Origin: an uncultured beta proteobacterium
GTDB taxonomy: Bacteria > Pseudomonadota > Gammaproteobacteria > Burkholderiales > Burkholderiaceae
DNA: 9,407 nucleotides
Reading direction: 5' to 3'
Assembly (NCBI GenBank): GCA_903843315.1
Contig: CAIMPQ010000018.1
Span: forward strand, 1-9,407
This document shows positions 1 through 6,113 of this stretch, in pieces (the first letter of the stretch is position 1; every line of letters begins with the position of its first letter). Under the pieces are notes generated by a model, which saw nothing but the letters and a program-made list of their open reading frames with translations, searched no databases and was not told the origin of the DNA. The translations under genes and the position numbers were made by a program.

Positions 1-33
1 CCACATACATTAGCGGAGACAAAGAGTGTCTAA
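1..33 (+). CDS. murC: Probable 3' end of murC (UDP-N-acetylmuramate--L-alanine ligase), partial
   Basis: Frame 1 from the window edge reads PHTLAETKSV and stops at TAA (31-33). MurC proteins end in a conserved GAG-[SN]-I-G-x-[VI]-type segment followed by a short LAE-like tail (E. coli has RSLAE at this place). murC directly precedes ddl in many proteobacterial dcw clusters, so the ten residues fit a MurC C-terminus. The stop would overlap the GTG start of ddl by 8 bases, consistent with translational coupling. Only ten codons are visible, so the identification is inference from position and a weak motif. A competing stop in frame 2 (TAG, 11-13) cannot be excluded as the end of the upstream gene. 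Confidence 0.5.
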   Translation, partial: PHTLAETKSV

Positions 34-1039
34 ACAAGAGGTCAACGTGAGCGTGTGGGGTGATCGAGTGAGGTCACAGTTAGCCAGCCTTAATGTGGCG
101 GCACTTGGCCGTGTTGGTGTTTTATTTGGCGGGCGTTCTGGAGAGCGAGAAATATCATTGATGTCTGGTAATGGGGTCTTGGATGCTCTGCGTCACAAAG
201 GGGTTGATGCCCATGGGTTTGACACAGGACTGCGTTGCCCTACTGAGTTAGCCAAAGAAAAATTTGATCGTATATTCATTTCGTTGCATGGCCGATTTGG
301 TGAGGATGGAACAATCCAAGGTTTATTGGAGTTATTGAATCTGCCTTACACCGGCAGTGGCGTTTTAGCTTCCGCTTTAGCAATTGACAAGATTGCAACG
401 AAACAAATTTGGTTAAGCAACGGCTTATCAACCCCTGAATTTGAAGAACTTACGGCAGCCAGCGATTGGAATGCCGTAGTTCGGCATCTAGGTCTCCCAT
501 TAATTGTGAAGCCAGCTCATGAAGGCTCATCACTTGGCCTCACTAAAGTGAAATCTGTCGATGAATTGCCGGCCGCCTATCAACTGGCAGCTGGACTAGA
601 TAAAAAAGTGATCGCTGAAACTTGCATCGTGGGCGATGAGTTGACTTGCCCATTAGTTGGCCAAGGCGATACGGCAGAAGCTTTACCAGTGATCAAAATT
701 ATTCCACCACAGGCGAACTACGATTTTCATAATAAGTATTTCTCAGATGAGACTCAGTACTTATGTCCCACGGGACTTGCTCCCGAGGTGAATGCACAGG
801 TTCAGGATTTAGCCTTAGCTGCCTACAAAGCATTGGGTTGTCGCACCTGGGGTCGTGCTGACGTGATGTTGGATCAAAAAACTGGAAAACCCTATCTATT
901 AGAGATGAATACCTCTCCGGGAATGACCTCACATTCTTTAGTGCCGATGGCCGCTAAAGCTGCAGGAGTGAGTTATGCCGATTTGGTGCTGTGGTTGCTA
1001 AGTCAAACCCTGCAGTCAAAAGAGGCTGTTACTACATGA
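26..1039 (+). CDS. ddl: D-alanine--D-alanine ligase
   Basis: This cytoplasmic ATP-grasp enzyme joins two D-alanines (EC 6.3.2.4) to make the dipeptide that MurF adds to the peptidoglycan precursor. It has 337 residues. The N-terminal substrate domain has GGRSGEREISLMSG (35-48), whose Glu40 matches E. coli DdlB Glu15. Further landmarks are the EGSSLGL loop (166-172), the Lys237-Tyr238 pair in NKYFSDETQY (the omega-loop Tyr216 equivalent), Arg277 and Asp279 in WGRADVM, and the metal ligands Glu293 and Asn295 in LLEMNTSPGMTSHSL. All expected catalytic residues are present. The chosen start is GTG at 26 with GGAG at 15-18. A second GTG at 47, preceded by AAGAGG (36-41), would also work and would remove seven residues from an N-terminal extension of about 25 residues compared with E. 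coli. The gene ends in TGA overlapping the ftsQ ATG (ATGA). Its dcw location points to the DdlB type. Confidence 0.96.
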   Translation: MSKQEVNVSVWGDRVRSQLASLNVAALGRVGVLFGGRSGEREISLMSGNGVLDALRHKGVDAHGFDTGLRCPTELAKEKFDRIFISLHGRFGEDGTIQGLLELLNLPYTGSGVLASALAIDKIATKQIWLSNGLSTPEFEELTAASDWNAVVRHLGLPLIVKPAHEGSSLGLTKVKSVDELPAAYQLAAGLDKKVIAETCIVGDELTCPLVGQGDTAEALPVIKIIPPQANYDFHNKYFSDETQYLCPTGLAPEVNAQVQDLALAAYKALGCRTWGRADVMLDQKTGKPYLLEMNTSPGMTSHSLVPMAAKAAGVSYADLVLWLLSQTLQSKEAVTT

Positions 1040-1893
1040 CCACTCTTTTAGACCGTTTCGGAGATATCTTCTCCGTCATCATGTCTCCTCTTTGGAATCA
1101 TCCAGAGCGGATGCAAAAGGTTAGTCGTTTCTTAATGCGTTGCTTCACTGTGATGTTAGTGATTGGCGTTTTAGTTTGGTTGAGTCAAAGACCCGTCTTT
1201 ACTTTGAAACAAATTCAGGTTGAGCCTCTTGCCGGTCAAACGCTGAAACACATTAATAAATCCCTGGTGAAACGTCAGGTGATGGAAACCGTGCAGGGCA
1301 ACTTCTTTAGCGTTCGTTTAGAGGATGTCAAACGGGGATTTGAGAGCATGCCTTGGGTACGCCATGCTAATGTCCGCCGCGTTTGGCCTAACGGCTTAGT
1401 TGTCAATATTGAAGAGCAAAAACCATTTGCTACTTGGGACGGCTCGGATAGTAATACCTTGATGAATACCCATGGGGAACTATTTGCTGGCCGTCTTTCA
1501 GAGCTGGTTGATGACCCAAAGTTGCTAGATTTTTCTGGTCCAGACGATGCTGGGAAAGAGGTCATGAGTCTTTATGAGAAAGCGAACAGTTGGTTTAAGC
1601 CTTGGGGTCTTGAGGTAACTAGTCTGGCGCTTACTGAGCGTTACGCATGGCATGTAAAGCTCTCCAATGGGATGAAGGTGGAGTTTGGTCGTGATGAAGA
1701 GAGCTCCGATAAAAATTTAACTGAAGAGCGTGTTGCCCGTTTATTTAAATACTGGCCACAAGTTCAAGAGAAGTGGGCAAATCGAGTTGATGCAGTAGAT
1801 CTGCGTTATGCAAATGGTTTTGCAGTGCATCTTGCCTCTGCAAGTTTGAAAAAGAATGAAGTAGATGGCAAAAAAAGCGAGCTGAAGCAATGA
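1036..1893 (+). CDS. ftsQ: Cell division protein FtsQ
   Basis: FtsQ is a bitopic inner-membrane divisome protein that links the cytoplasmic ring to the FtsB/FtsL and FtsW/FtsI septal synthesis complex. The 285-residue protein has a cytoplasmic N-terminus, one membrane segment at about 33-50 (CFTVMLVIGVLVWLS core), and a periplasmic POTRA domain from about 55 to 126. The POTRA domain includes the family hallmark MPWVRHANVRRVWPNGLVV (105-123) followed by IEEQKPFATW. The beta domain then carries the LMNTHGELF motif and ends with VDLRYANGFAV (251-264). The start is ATG 1036, which overlaps the ddl stop as ATGA. AGAGG (about 1020-1025) lies a little far upstream, so coupling to ddl translation is likely. 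The frame is open further upstream to 991, but that stretch lies inside ddl and adds no recognisable FtsQ sequence. Next in line is ftsA, nine bases after the stop. Confidence 0.95.
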   Translation: MTTLLDRFGDIFSVIMSPLWNHPERMQKVSRFLMRCFTVMLVIGVLVWLSQRPVFTLKQIQVEPLAGQTLKHINKSLVKRQVMETVQGNFFSVRLEDVKRGFESMPWVRHANVRRVWPNGLVVNIEEQKPFATWDGSDSNTLMNTHGELFAGRLSELVDDPKLLDFSGPDDAGKEVMSLYEKANSWFKPWGLEVTSLALTERYAWHVKLSNGMKVEFGRDEESSDKNLTEERVARLFKYWPQVQEKWANRVDAVDLRYANGFAVHLASASLKKNEVDGKKSELKQ

Positions 1894-1902
1894 GGAATGT
1901 GA

Positions 1903-3132
1903 ATGAGTAAAGATAATCGTGATCTATTAGTGGGCTTAGATATTGGCACTTCCAAGGTGGTAGCCTTGGTAGCTGAACTCGCTCCTGACGGTCAATTCAA
2001 TGTAGTAGGAGTTGGACAAACTGCATCTAAGGGATTGAAAAAGGGCGTCGTCGTCAATATCGAGGCAACTGTACAGTCGATTCAGAAAGCGCTTGAAGAG
2101 GCTGAAGTGATGGCTGATCGTCAGATTGTTCAAGTCTTCACCGGAATTGCGGGTAACCACATTGTGAGTTTTAACTCCAGCGGCATGGTGGCGATTCGAG
2201 ATAAGGAAGTAGGGGAGGGTGATGTTGAGCGTGTGCTTGAGACTGCGAAAGCAATCAACATTCCTACCGATCAACAGATATTGCATATCCTGGTTCAAGA
2301 ATTCATTATTGATGGCCAGGAAGATGTGCGTGAACCGATTGGTATGAGCGGTCTGCGCTTAGAAGTGAAGGTGCACATTGTTACTGGTGCGGTCAGTGCC
2401 GCACAAAATATCGTCAAATGCGTACGTCGTTGCGGTCTCGAGGTGAATGACTTGATCTTGCAGCCACTTGCTTCTAGCTTGGCTGTATTGACCGATGATG
2501 AAAAAGAGTTGGGAGTGGTCTTGGTGGATATTGGTGGGGGTACTACTGATATCGCTATCTATTGCCAAGGATCTATTCGCCATACCGCCGTCATTCCTAT
2601 TGCGGGCGATCAAATTACTAATGACATTGCCATGGCCTTGCGGACGCCAACGATTGAAGCAGAGGATTTAAAGATTGCACACGGTATTGCGCGTCAAGAG
2701 ATGGCGGATCCAGCTGCCATGATTGACGTTCCAGGTGTGGGTGATCGGGAGCCGCGCCCAATGTCTAAGCAGGCTCTTGCTGCGGTGATTGAGCCACGCG
2801 TAGAAGAATTATTCACGCTGGTAAGGGGTGTTGTTCGAGATTCGGGTTATGAAGACATGGTCTCTTCAGGAATTGTTCTTACTGGTGGCACTGCCTTAAT
2901 GCCCGGCATGGTTGAGTTGGCCGAGCAGGTGTTCTTAAGACCGGCTCGTATCGGTACTCCTGAATACCGTGGTCATTTGCATGAAGTGTTACGTAGTCCT
3001 CGATACGCAACCAGCATTGGTTTGTTAATGGAAGGCCAGGCGCAGTTATTGCGTGGCCGTCGTGTTTCTCAATCAGGCGCGTTACAAGGTGTTATCTCGC
3101 GCATGAAGGAATGGTTTGCAGGAAATTTTTAA
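1903..3132 (+). CDS. ftsA: Cell division protein FtsA
   Basis: FtsA is an actin-fold ATP-binding protein that anchors FtsZ polymers to the inner membrane and recruits later divisome proteins. The 409-residue length is normal for proteobacteria. Landmarks in order are the phosphate-1 loop LVGLDIGTSKVVALVAE (from residue 9), the FtsA-specific 1C subdomain (about 84-165), phosphate-2 VVLVDIGGGTTDIAIY (205-220), and the adenosine motif SGIVLTGGTALMPGM (322-336). The C-terminal amphipathic helix GVISRMKEWFAGNF (396-409) is the membrane-targeting sequence. The ATG start has TGAGGA (1891-1896) as ribosome site, which overlaps the ftsQ stop codon, so ftsA is probably translationally coupled to ftsQ. 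The gene ends with TAA 48 bases before ftsZ. All domains are intact. Confidence 0.97.
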   Translation: MSKDNRDLLVGLDIGTSKVVALVAELAPDGQFNVVGVGQTASKGLKKGVVVNIEATVQSIQKALEEAEVMADRQIVQVFTGIAGNHIVSFNSSGMVAIRDKEVGEGDVERVLETAKAINIPTDQQILHILVQEFIIDGQEDVREPIGMSGLRLEVKVHIVTGAVSAAQNIVKCVRRCGLEVNDLILQPLASSLAVLTDDEKELGVVLVDIGGGTTDIAIYCQGSIRHTAVIPIAGDQITNDIAMALRTPTIEAEDLKIAHGIARQEMADPAAMIDVPGVGDREPRPMSKQALAAVIEPRVEELFTLVRGVVRDSGYEDMVSSGIVLTGGTALMPGMVELAEQVFLRPARIGTPEYRGHLHEVLRSPRYATSIGLLMEGQAQLLRGRRVSQSGALQGVISRMKEWFAGNF

Positions 3133-3170
3133 GTTTTTTCGTCGTCGTTAATGTAGTAAGTTATTTACCT

Positions 3171-3176
3171 AGGAGG
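3171..3176 (+). promoter_or_regulatory. Strong Shine-Dalgarno of ftsZ
   Basis: A perfect AGGAGG sits four bases before the ftsZ ATG at 3181. It is the only full consensus site seen among the genes in the window; ftsA and ftsQ have much weaker ones. It also supports the MEFEMLD start of FtsZ over an internal ATG at 3193. The short spacer is slightly below the usual optimum. Stronger initiation on ftsZ would give the excess of FtsZ over FtsA that division requires, which is inference. Confidence 0.8.
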
Positions 3177-3180
3177 GTAT

Positions 3181-4521
3181 ATGGAATTTGAAATGTTAGA
3201 TCAAGAAACGGCTGGCAAAACCATTATTAAAGTGGTTGGTGTCGGTGGCGCTGGTGGTAATGCTGTCCAGCACATGATTCGTCGTGGAGTTAACGGCGTA
3301 GAGTTTATTTGCATGAACACCGATGCTGGCGCATTACAGCGTTCAGAGGCATCTGTGAATTTGCAACTGGGCTCTAGCGGATTAGGTGCAGGAGCTAAAC
3401 CAGAAATCGGCGCTGCTTCAGCAGAAGAAGCGCGTGCTCGTATTGCAGATACATTGCAAGGCGCTCACATGGTGTTCATTACGGCTGGTATGGGCGGTGG
3501 CACCGGAACAGGTGCGGCCCCAATCGTTGCTCAAGTGGCAAAAGAGATGGGTATTTTGACGGTAGGTGTGATCAGCAAGCCATTTGATTTTGAGGGCGTC
3601 AAGCGCTTGAAGGTAGCAGAGAATGGTGCTGCAGAGCTTGAGTCTTATGTTGATTCATTGATTGTGGTTCTCAATGAAAAGCTCTTTGAAGTGATGGGTG
3701 AAGATGCTGAGTTTGATAAGGCATTTGCTTGCGCTGATGATGTATTACATAACGCCGTTTCTGGTATTGCAGAAATCATCAATGTTCAAGGTTTGATCAA
3801 CGTTGACTTTGAAGATGTAAAAACTGTCATGGGTGAGCAAGGTAAAGCCATGATGGGAACAGCAACTGTTTCTGGTATGGATCGAGCACGTTTGGCTGCT
3901 GAAGCTGCGGTTGCATCACCATTGCTTGAAGGCGTTGACTTGTCTGGTGCACGTGGCGTGTTGGTGAATATTACTGCGAGCCGTTCATTGAAGTTATCCG
4001 AGACTCGTGAAGTCATGGCCGCGATTCGTGGTTATGCTGCTGATGATGCAACTGTGATCTTTGGTACTGTGTATGACGAAAGCTTGGGTGATGCATTGCG
4101 TGTGACTGTGGTTGCAACTGGCTTGAATAATCCTCAGGCTCGCCAAAACCATCAGCCAGAAGTAGTTTGGAGACAAGCTACTGGTACTGGCGATGCAATG
4201 CCAACCATGGCGGACTTAAATAGCTTTGCTCCTGCTAGCGCATCTGCGGCAATGAGCAAGGTAGGTTTAGATTCTGCTTTGAGCACTAGCGCAGGCATGG
4301 CTTTAACTGGTTCTGCAAGCGCTCCAACAATAGCAGCGCAACCAGCTAGTACGGGTGTTGATTACAGCCAATATGATTTGCCACGGGTATTCCGTAGCTC
4401 CCGCGAGACAAGCTCGGCTCCTACCTTAGGTGCAGATAGCTCTCCACAGGCAAAAACCATGTTGGATAAAGGGGCCGATTACTATGAGATCCCAGCCTTT
4501 TTACGTAAGCAAGCAGATTAA
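3181..4521 (+). CDS. ftsZ: Cell division protein FtsZ (tubulin homologue)
   Basis: FtsZ is the GTPase that polymerises into the cytokinetic Z-ring at midcell. The 446-residue protein has the N-terminal Rossmann-type GTP-binding domain with VVGVGGAGGNAV (18-29), the tubulin signature GGGTGTG (105-111), and FDFEGVKR (135-142). The T7 synergy loop NVDFEDVKTVM (207-217) carries Asp209 and Asp212, which complete the active site of the adjoining subunit. The C-terminal domain ends near residue 317. An Ala/Ser-rich linker follows (about 318-432), then the conserved C-terminal peptide YYEIPAFLRKQAD (434-446), which binds FtsA and other partners. Inside the linker, YDLPRVFR (398-405) resembles the C-terminal peptide. 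The start at 3181 is set by AGGAGG and by the betaproteobacterial MEFEMLD beginning. The gene closes the ftsQAZ run; a 112-bp gap with a hairpin follows. Confidence 0.98.
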   Translation: MEFEMLDQETAGKTIIKVVGVGGAGGNAVQHMIRRGVNGVEFICMNTDAGALQRSEASVNLQLGSSGLGAGAKPEIGAASAEEARARIADTLQGAHMVFITAGMGGGTGTGAAPIVAQVAKEMGILTVGVISKPFDFEGVKRLKVAENGAAELESYVDSLIVVLNEKLFEVMGEDAEFDKAFACADDVLHNAVSGIAEIINVQGLINVDFEDVKTVMGEQGKAMMGTATVSGMDRARLAAEAAVASPLLEGVDLSGARGVLVNITASRSLKLSETREVMAAIRGYAADDATVIFGTVYDESLGDALRVTVVATGLNNPQARQNHQPEVVWRQATGTGDAMPTMADLNSFAPASASAAMSKVGLDSALSTSAGMALTGSASAPTIAAQPASTGVDYSQYDLPRVFRSSRETSSAPTLGADSSPQAKTMLDKGADYYEIPAFLRKQAD

Positions 4522-4533
4522 TCAACTGCTTAA

Positions 4534-4539
4534 TACAAT
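4534..4539 (+). promoter_or_regulatory. Possible -10 box upstream of the peroxiredoxin gene
   Basis: TACAAT matches the sigma-70 -10 consensus at five of six positions and lies in the ftsZ-peroxiredoxin gap. No convincing -35 box is found 16-18 bases upstream and there is no TG extension, so this is weak. If used, transcription would begin around 4546, just before the hairpin, and place that hairpin in the leader of the peroxiredoxin mRNA. Confidence 0.22.
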
Positions 4540-4552
4540 AGGTAATTGCGAA

Positions 4553-4603
4553 ATGCCAGCGCGGCGCCCCTCCGGACGACGAATCCCGCGCTTGCGTTGG
4601 CAT
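4553..4603. repeat. GC-rich imperfect palindrome (hairpin) in the ftsZ-peroxiredoxin gap
   Basis: Arms ATGCCAGCGC (4553-4562) and GCGTTGGCAT (4594-4603) pair over ten bases with one G-U. The stem continues with GGCGC (4563-4567) against GCGCT (4588-4592) after a bulged T at 4593, leaving a 20-base loop. A competing pairing, AGCGCGG (4558-4564) with CCGCGCT (4586-4592), is also possible. The element is far richer in GC than its flanks. It is not followed by a T-run on either strand, so it is not a standard intrinsic terminator. It could be an mRNA-end protecting structure for ftsZ, a leader structure for the next gene, or a member of a dispersed palindromic repeat family. The pairing is visible; the role is unknown. 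Confidence 0.7.
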
Positions 4604-4633
4604 GCTTACTAACAACTACTTATTGGAGATGTC

Positions 4634-5134
4634 ATGATTGCTGTTGGACAAAAATTACCAAACGCTACTCTTTACGAATTTTTGGATGAAGAGAGCGAAG
4701 GCTGTACCTTGGGGCCAAATGCTTTTGAAGTGGACAAACTGGTTGCCGGCAAAAAGATTGTGATCTTTGCGCTGCCTGGCGCATTTACACCAACTTGTTC
4801 TGCAAAGCACGTACCTGGATACGTTGAACACTACGATGCTATTAAGGCAAAAGGTGTTGATGAGATTTGGTGTGTTTCCGTTAATGACCCGTTTGTAATG
4901 GGTGCTTGGGGACGCGATCAAAAAGTAGGTAAAAAAATTCGCATGATGGGTGATGGCAGTGGCGAGTTCACTAAGAAAATGGGCATTGAGCTAGATTTGA
5001 TGGCACGTGGCTTAGGTGTTCGTTCAGACCGTTATGCCATGATTGTTGAAGATGGCGTAGTAAAGTCTTTAGATCGCGAAGCGCCAGGTAAGTTTGAAGT
5101 GAGCGATGCTGCTTCAATCTTGAAAAAGCTGTAA
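4634..5134 (+). CDS. Peroxiredoxin, Prx5-like (thioredoxin/glutaredoxin-dependent peroxidase)
   Basis: This is a cytoplasmic thiol peroxidase of the redoxin/AhpC-TSA superfamily, predicted to reduce hydrogen peroxide and organic hydroperoxides. The 166-residue length fits the Prx5 group. The active-site motif P48-x3-T52-x2-C55 lies in ALPGAFTPTCSAKHVPGY, with Cys55 as the peroxidatic cysteine. The conserved arginine is Arg130 in GLGVRSDRYAMIVEDG. VDEIWCVSVNDPFVM (75-89) is a typical Prx5 stretch and contains Cys80; Cys24 is the only other cysteine. Whether it works as a one-cysteine glutaredoxin-dependent enzyme or forms an intramolecular disulfide cannot be settled from sequence. The start is ATG 4634 with GGAG at 4625-4628. 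There is no signal peptide. It sits between ftsZ and lpxC on the same strand, an arrangement I recall from other Burkholderiaceae, with 38 bases to lpxC. Confidence 0.93.
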   Translation: MIAVGQKLPNATLYEFLDEESEGCTLGPNAFEVDKLVAGKKIVIFALPGAFTPTCSAKHVPGYVEHYDAIKAKGVDEIWCVSVNDPFVMGAWGRDQKVGKKIRMMGDGSGEFTKKMGIELDLMARGLGVRSDRYAMIVEDGVVKSLDREAPGKFEVSDAASILKKL

Positions 5135-5149
5135 TTCTGATTACTTAAT
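5120..5149 (+). promoter_or_regulatory. Possible lpxC promoter
   Basis: TTGAAA (5120-5125, five of six matches to the -35 consensus) is separated by 18 bases from CTTAAT (5144-5149, four of six matches to -10). A start near 5156 would give a leader of about 17 bases including the weak AGAG ribosome site at 5163-5166. The -35 lies in the last codons of the peroxiredoxin gene. This is a plausible way to uncouple lpxC from its upstream neighbours, but it rests on consensus matching alone. Confidence 0.3.
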
Positions 5150-5172
5150 ACCCCCTGAATTTAGAGACATCT

Positions 5173-6087
5173 ATGATGAAACAAAGAACCATCGCCACTC
5201 CGGTTAAGACCGTGGGGATTGGTTTGCACTCCGGTTGCAAGGTAACGATATCGATTAAGCCTGCGCCGGTGAATTCAGGGGTTCAGTTTGTGCGAGTGGA
5301 TACACCAGAGCAGTCGGTTGTACCGGCCACTGCTTTGGCTGTATGCGATACAAGACTTGCCTCAGTTATTCAAAAAGATGGCGTTCGAGTCTCTACAGTT
5401 GAACATTTACTATCTGCCTGCGCTGGTCTAGGGTTAGATAATTTATTGATTGAACTGGATGGCGAAGAAGTACCCATCATGGATGGCAGTGCCGCCTCAT
5501 TCTTATTTTTAATTGAATCTGCTGGGATTGTTGAACAAGATGCCCCGCGTGAGTTTGTAATTATTAAAAAATCTGTAGAAGTTCGTGATGGCGATAAGCT
5601 TGCACGTCTTGAGCCTTTCTTTGGATTTAAGTTGGATTTCACAATTGACTTTAAACATCCAGCAGTCGATAAAACAGGTCAACGATTCGTTGTCGATTTT
5701 GCAGAGCATGCTTATCGCAGCGAAATTGGACGTGCCCGTACCTTTGGTTTTGCTCATGAAGTCGAAGCACTGAGGGAGATGGGTTTAGCTCGCGGTGGGA
5801 GTTTAGATAATGCAATTGTTTTAGATGAACATCGCATCTTAAATAATGAAGAATTACGTTATGAAGACGAATTCGTACGGCACAAAATTTTGGATGCGAT
5901 TGGCGATCTATATTTAGTTGGTCATCCGATTGTGGGATCTTATGTTGCTGAAAAATCCGGTCATGCGCTCAATAACGCTCTCTTGCGCAAACTCCTAGAA
6001 GACCCAAGTTCTTATGAAATTGGCTCTTTTGCTGAAAATAAAGCTCCCGAAGCTTATTCTCAAGAAAGTCAGCCACTCTTTTTTTAG
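5173..6087 (+). CDS. lpxC: UDP-3-O-acyl-N-acetylglucosamine deacetylase LpxC
   Basis: LpxC is the zinc amidase that performs the committed step of lipid A synthesis, deacetylating UDP-3-O-acyl-GlcNAc in the cytoplasm. The protein has 304 residues, matching E. coli LpxC in length. Zinc ligands are His78 in VSTVEHLL and His237 plus Asp241 in FVRHKILDAIGDL. Glu77 is the general base and His264 in KSGHALNN is the catalytic histidine. Other family landmarks are GIGLHSG (15-21), EVPIMDGSAASF (99-110) and GRARTFGF (186-193). The first of two adjacent ATGs (5173) is chosen because MMKQRT aligns with E. coli MIKQRT; starting at 5176 would only drop one residue. The ribosome site is weak (AGAG). The gene ends in a T7 run and TAG, 26 bases from the convergent dciA gene. 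Presence of lpxC confirms a lipid A-making Gram-negative host. Confidence 0.97.
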   Translation: MMKQRTIATPVKTVGIGLHSGCKVTISIKPAPVNSGVQFVRVDTPEQSVVPATALAVCDTRLASVIQKDGVRVSTVEHLLSACAGLGLDNLLIELDGEEVPIMDGSAASFLFLIESAGIVEQDAPREFVIIKKSVEVRDGDKLARLEPFFGFKLDFTIDFKHPAVDKTGQRFVVDFAEHAYRSEIGRARTFGFAHEVEALREMGLARGGSLDNAIVLDEHRILNNEELRYEDEFVRHKILDAIGDLYLVGHPIVGSYVAEKSGHALNNALLRKLLEDPSSYEIGSFAENKAPEAYSQESQPLFF

Positions 6088-6098
6088 AGAAGCCTGAC
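6062..6098 (-). terminator. Weak terminator-like hairpin between convergent dciA and lpxC
   Basis: On the minus strand GTCAG (6098-6094) and CTGAC (6072-6068) pair, with an inner CTCT/AGAG stem around a six-A loop, then TTTCTT (6067-6062). An internal loop interrupts the stem and the T-tract is impure, so it is a weak candidate for ending dciA transcription. On the plus strand it is not followed by T residues. It overlaps the lpxC 3' end, as expected for two genes separated by only 26 bases. Confidence 0.3.
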
Positions 6099-6113
6099 AA
6101 ATACTTTCAGTAC

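Noticed and set aside
699..932. Minus-strand open frame within ddl, and similar ones within ftsQ, ftsA, ftsZ, lpxC and secA
   Set aside because: All lie opposite strongly conserved coding sequence with no recognisable protein features or ribosome sites.
4421..4615. Short open frames on both strands over the ftsZ end and the following gap
   Set aside because: They run through ftsZ in other frames and through the hairpin; there is no ribosome site or recognisable protein, and the openness follows from the GC-rich palindrome.
6079..6085. T7 run at the end of lpxC as a slippery frameshift site
   Set aside because: It encodes the final Phe-Phe directly before TAG and the protein already has full family length, so slippage would have little effect.
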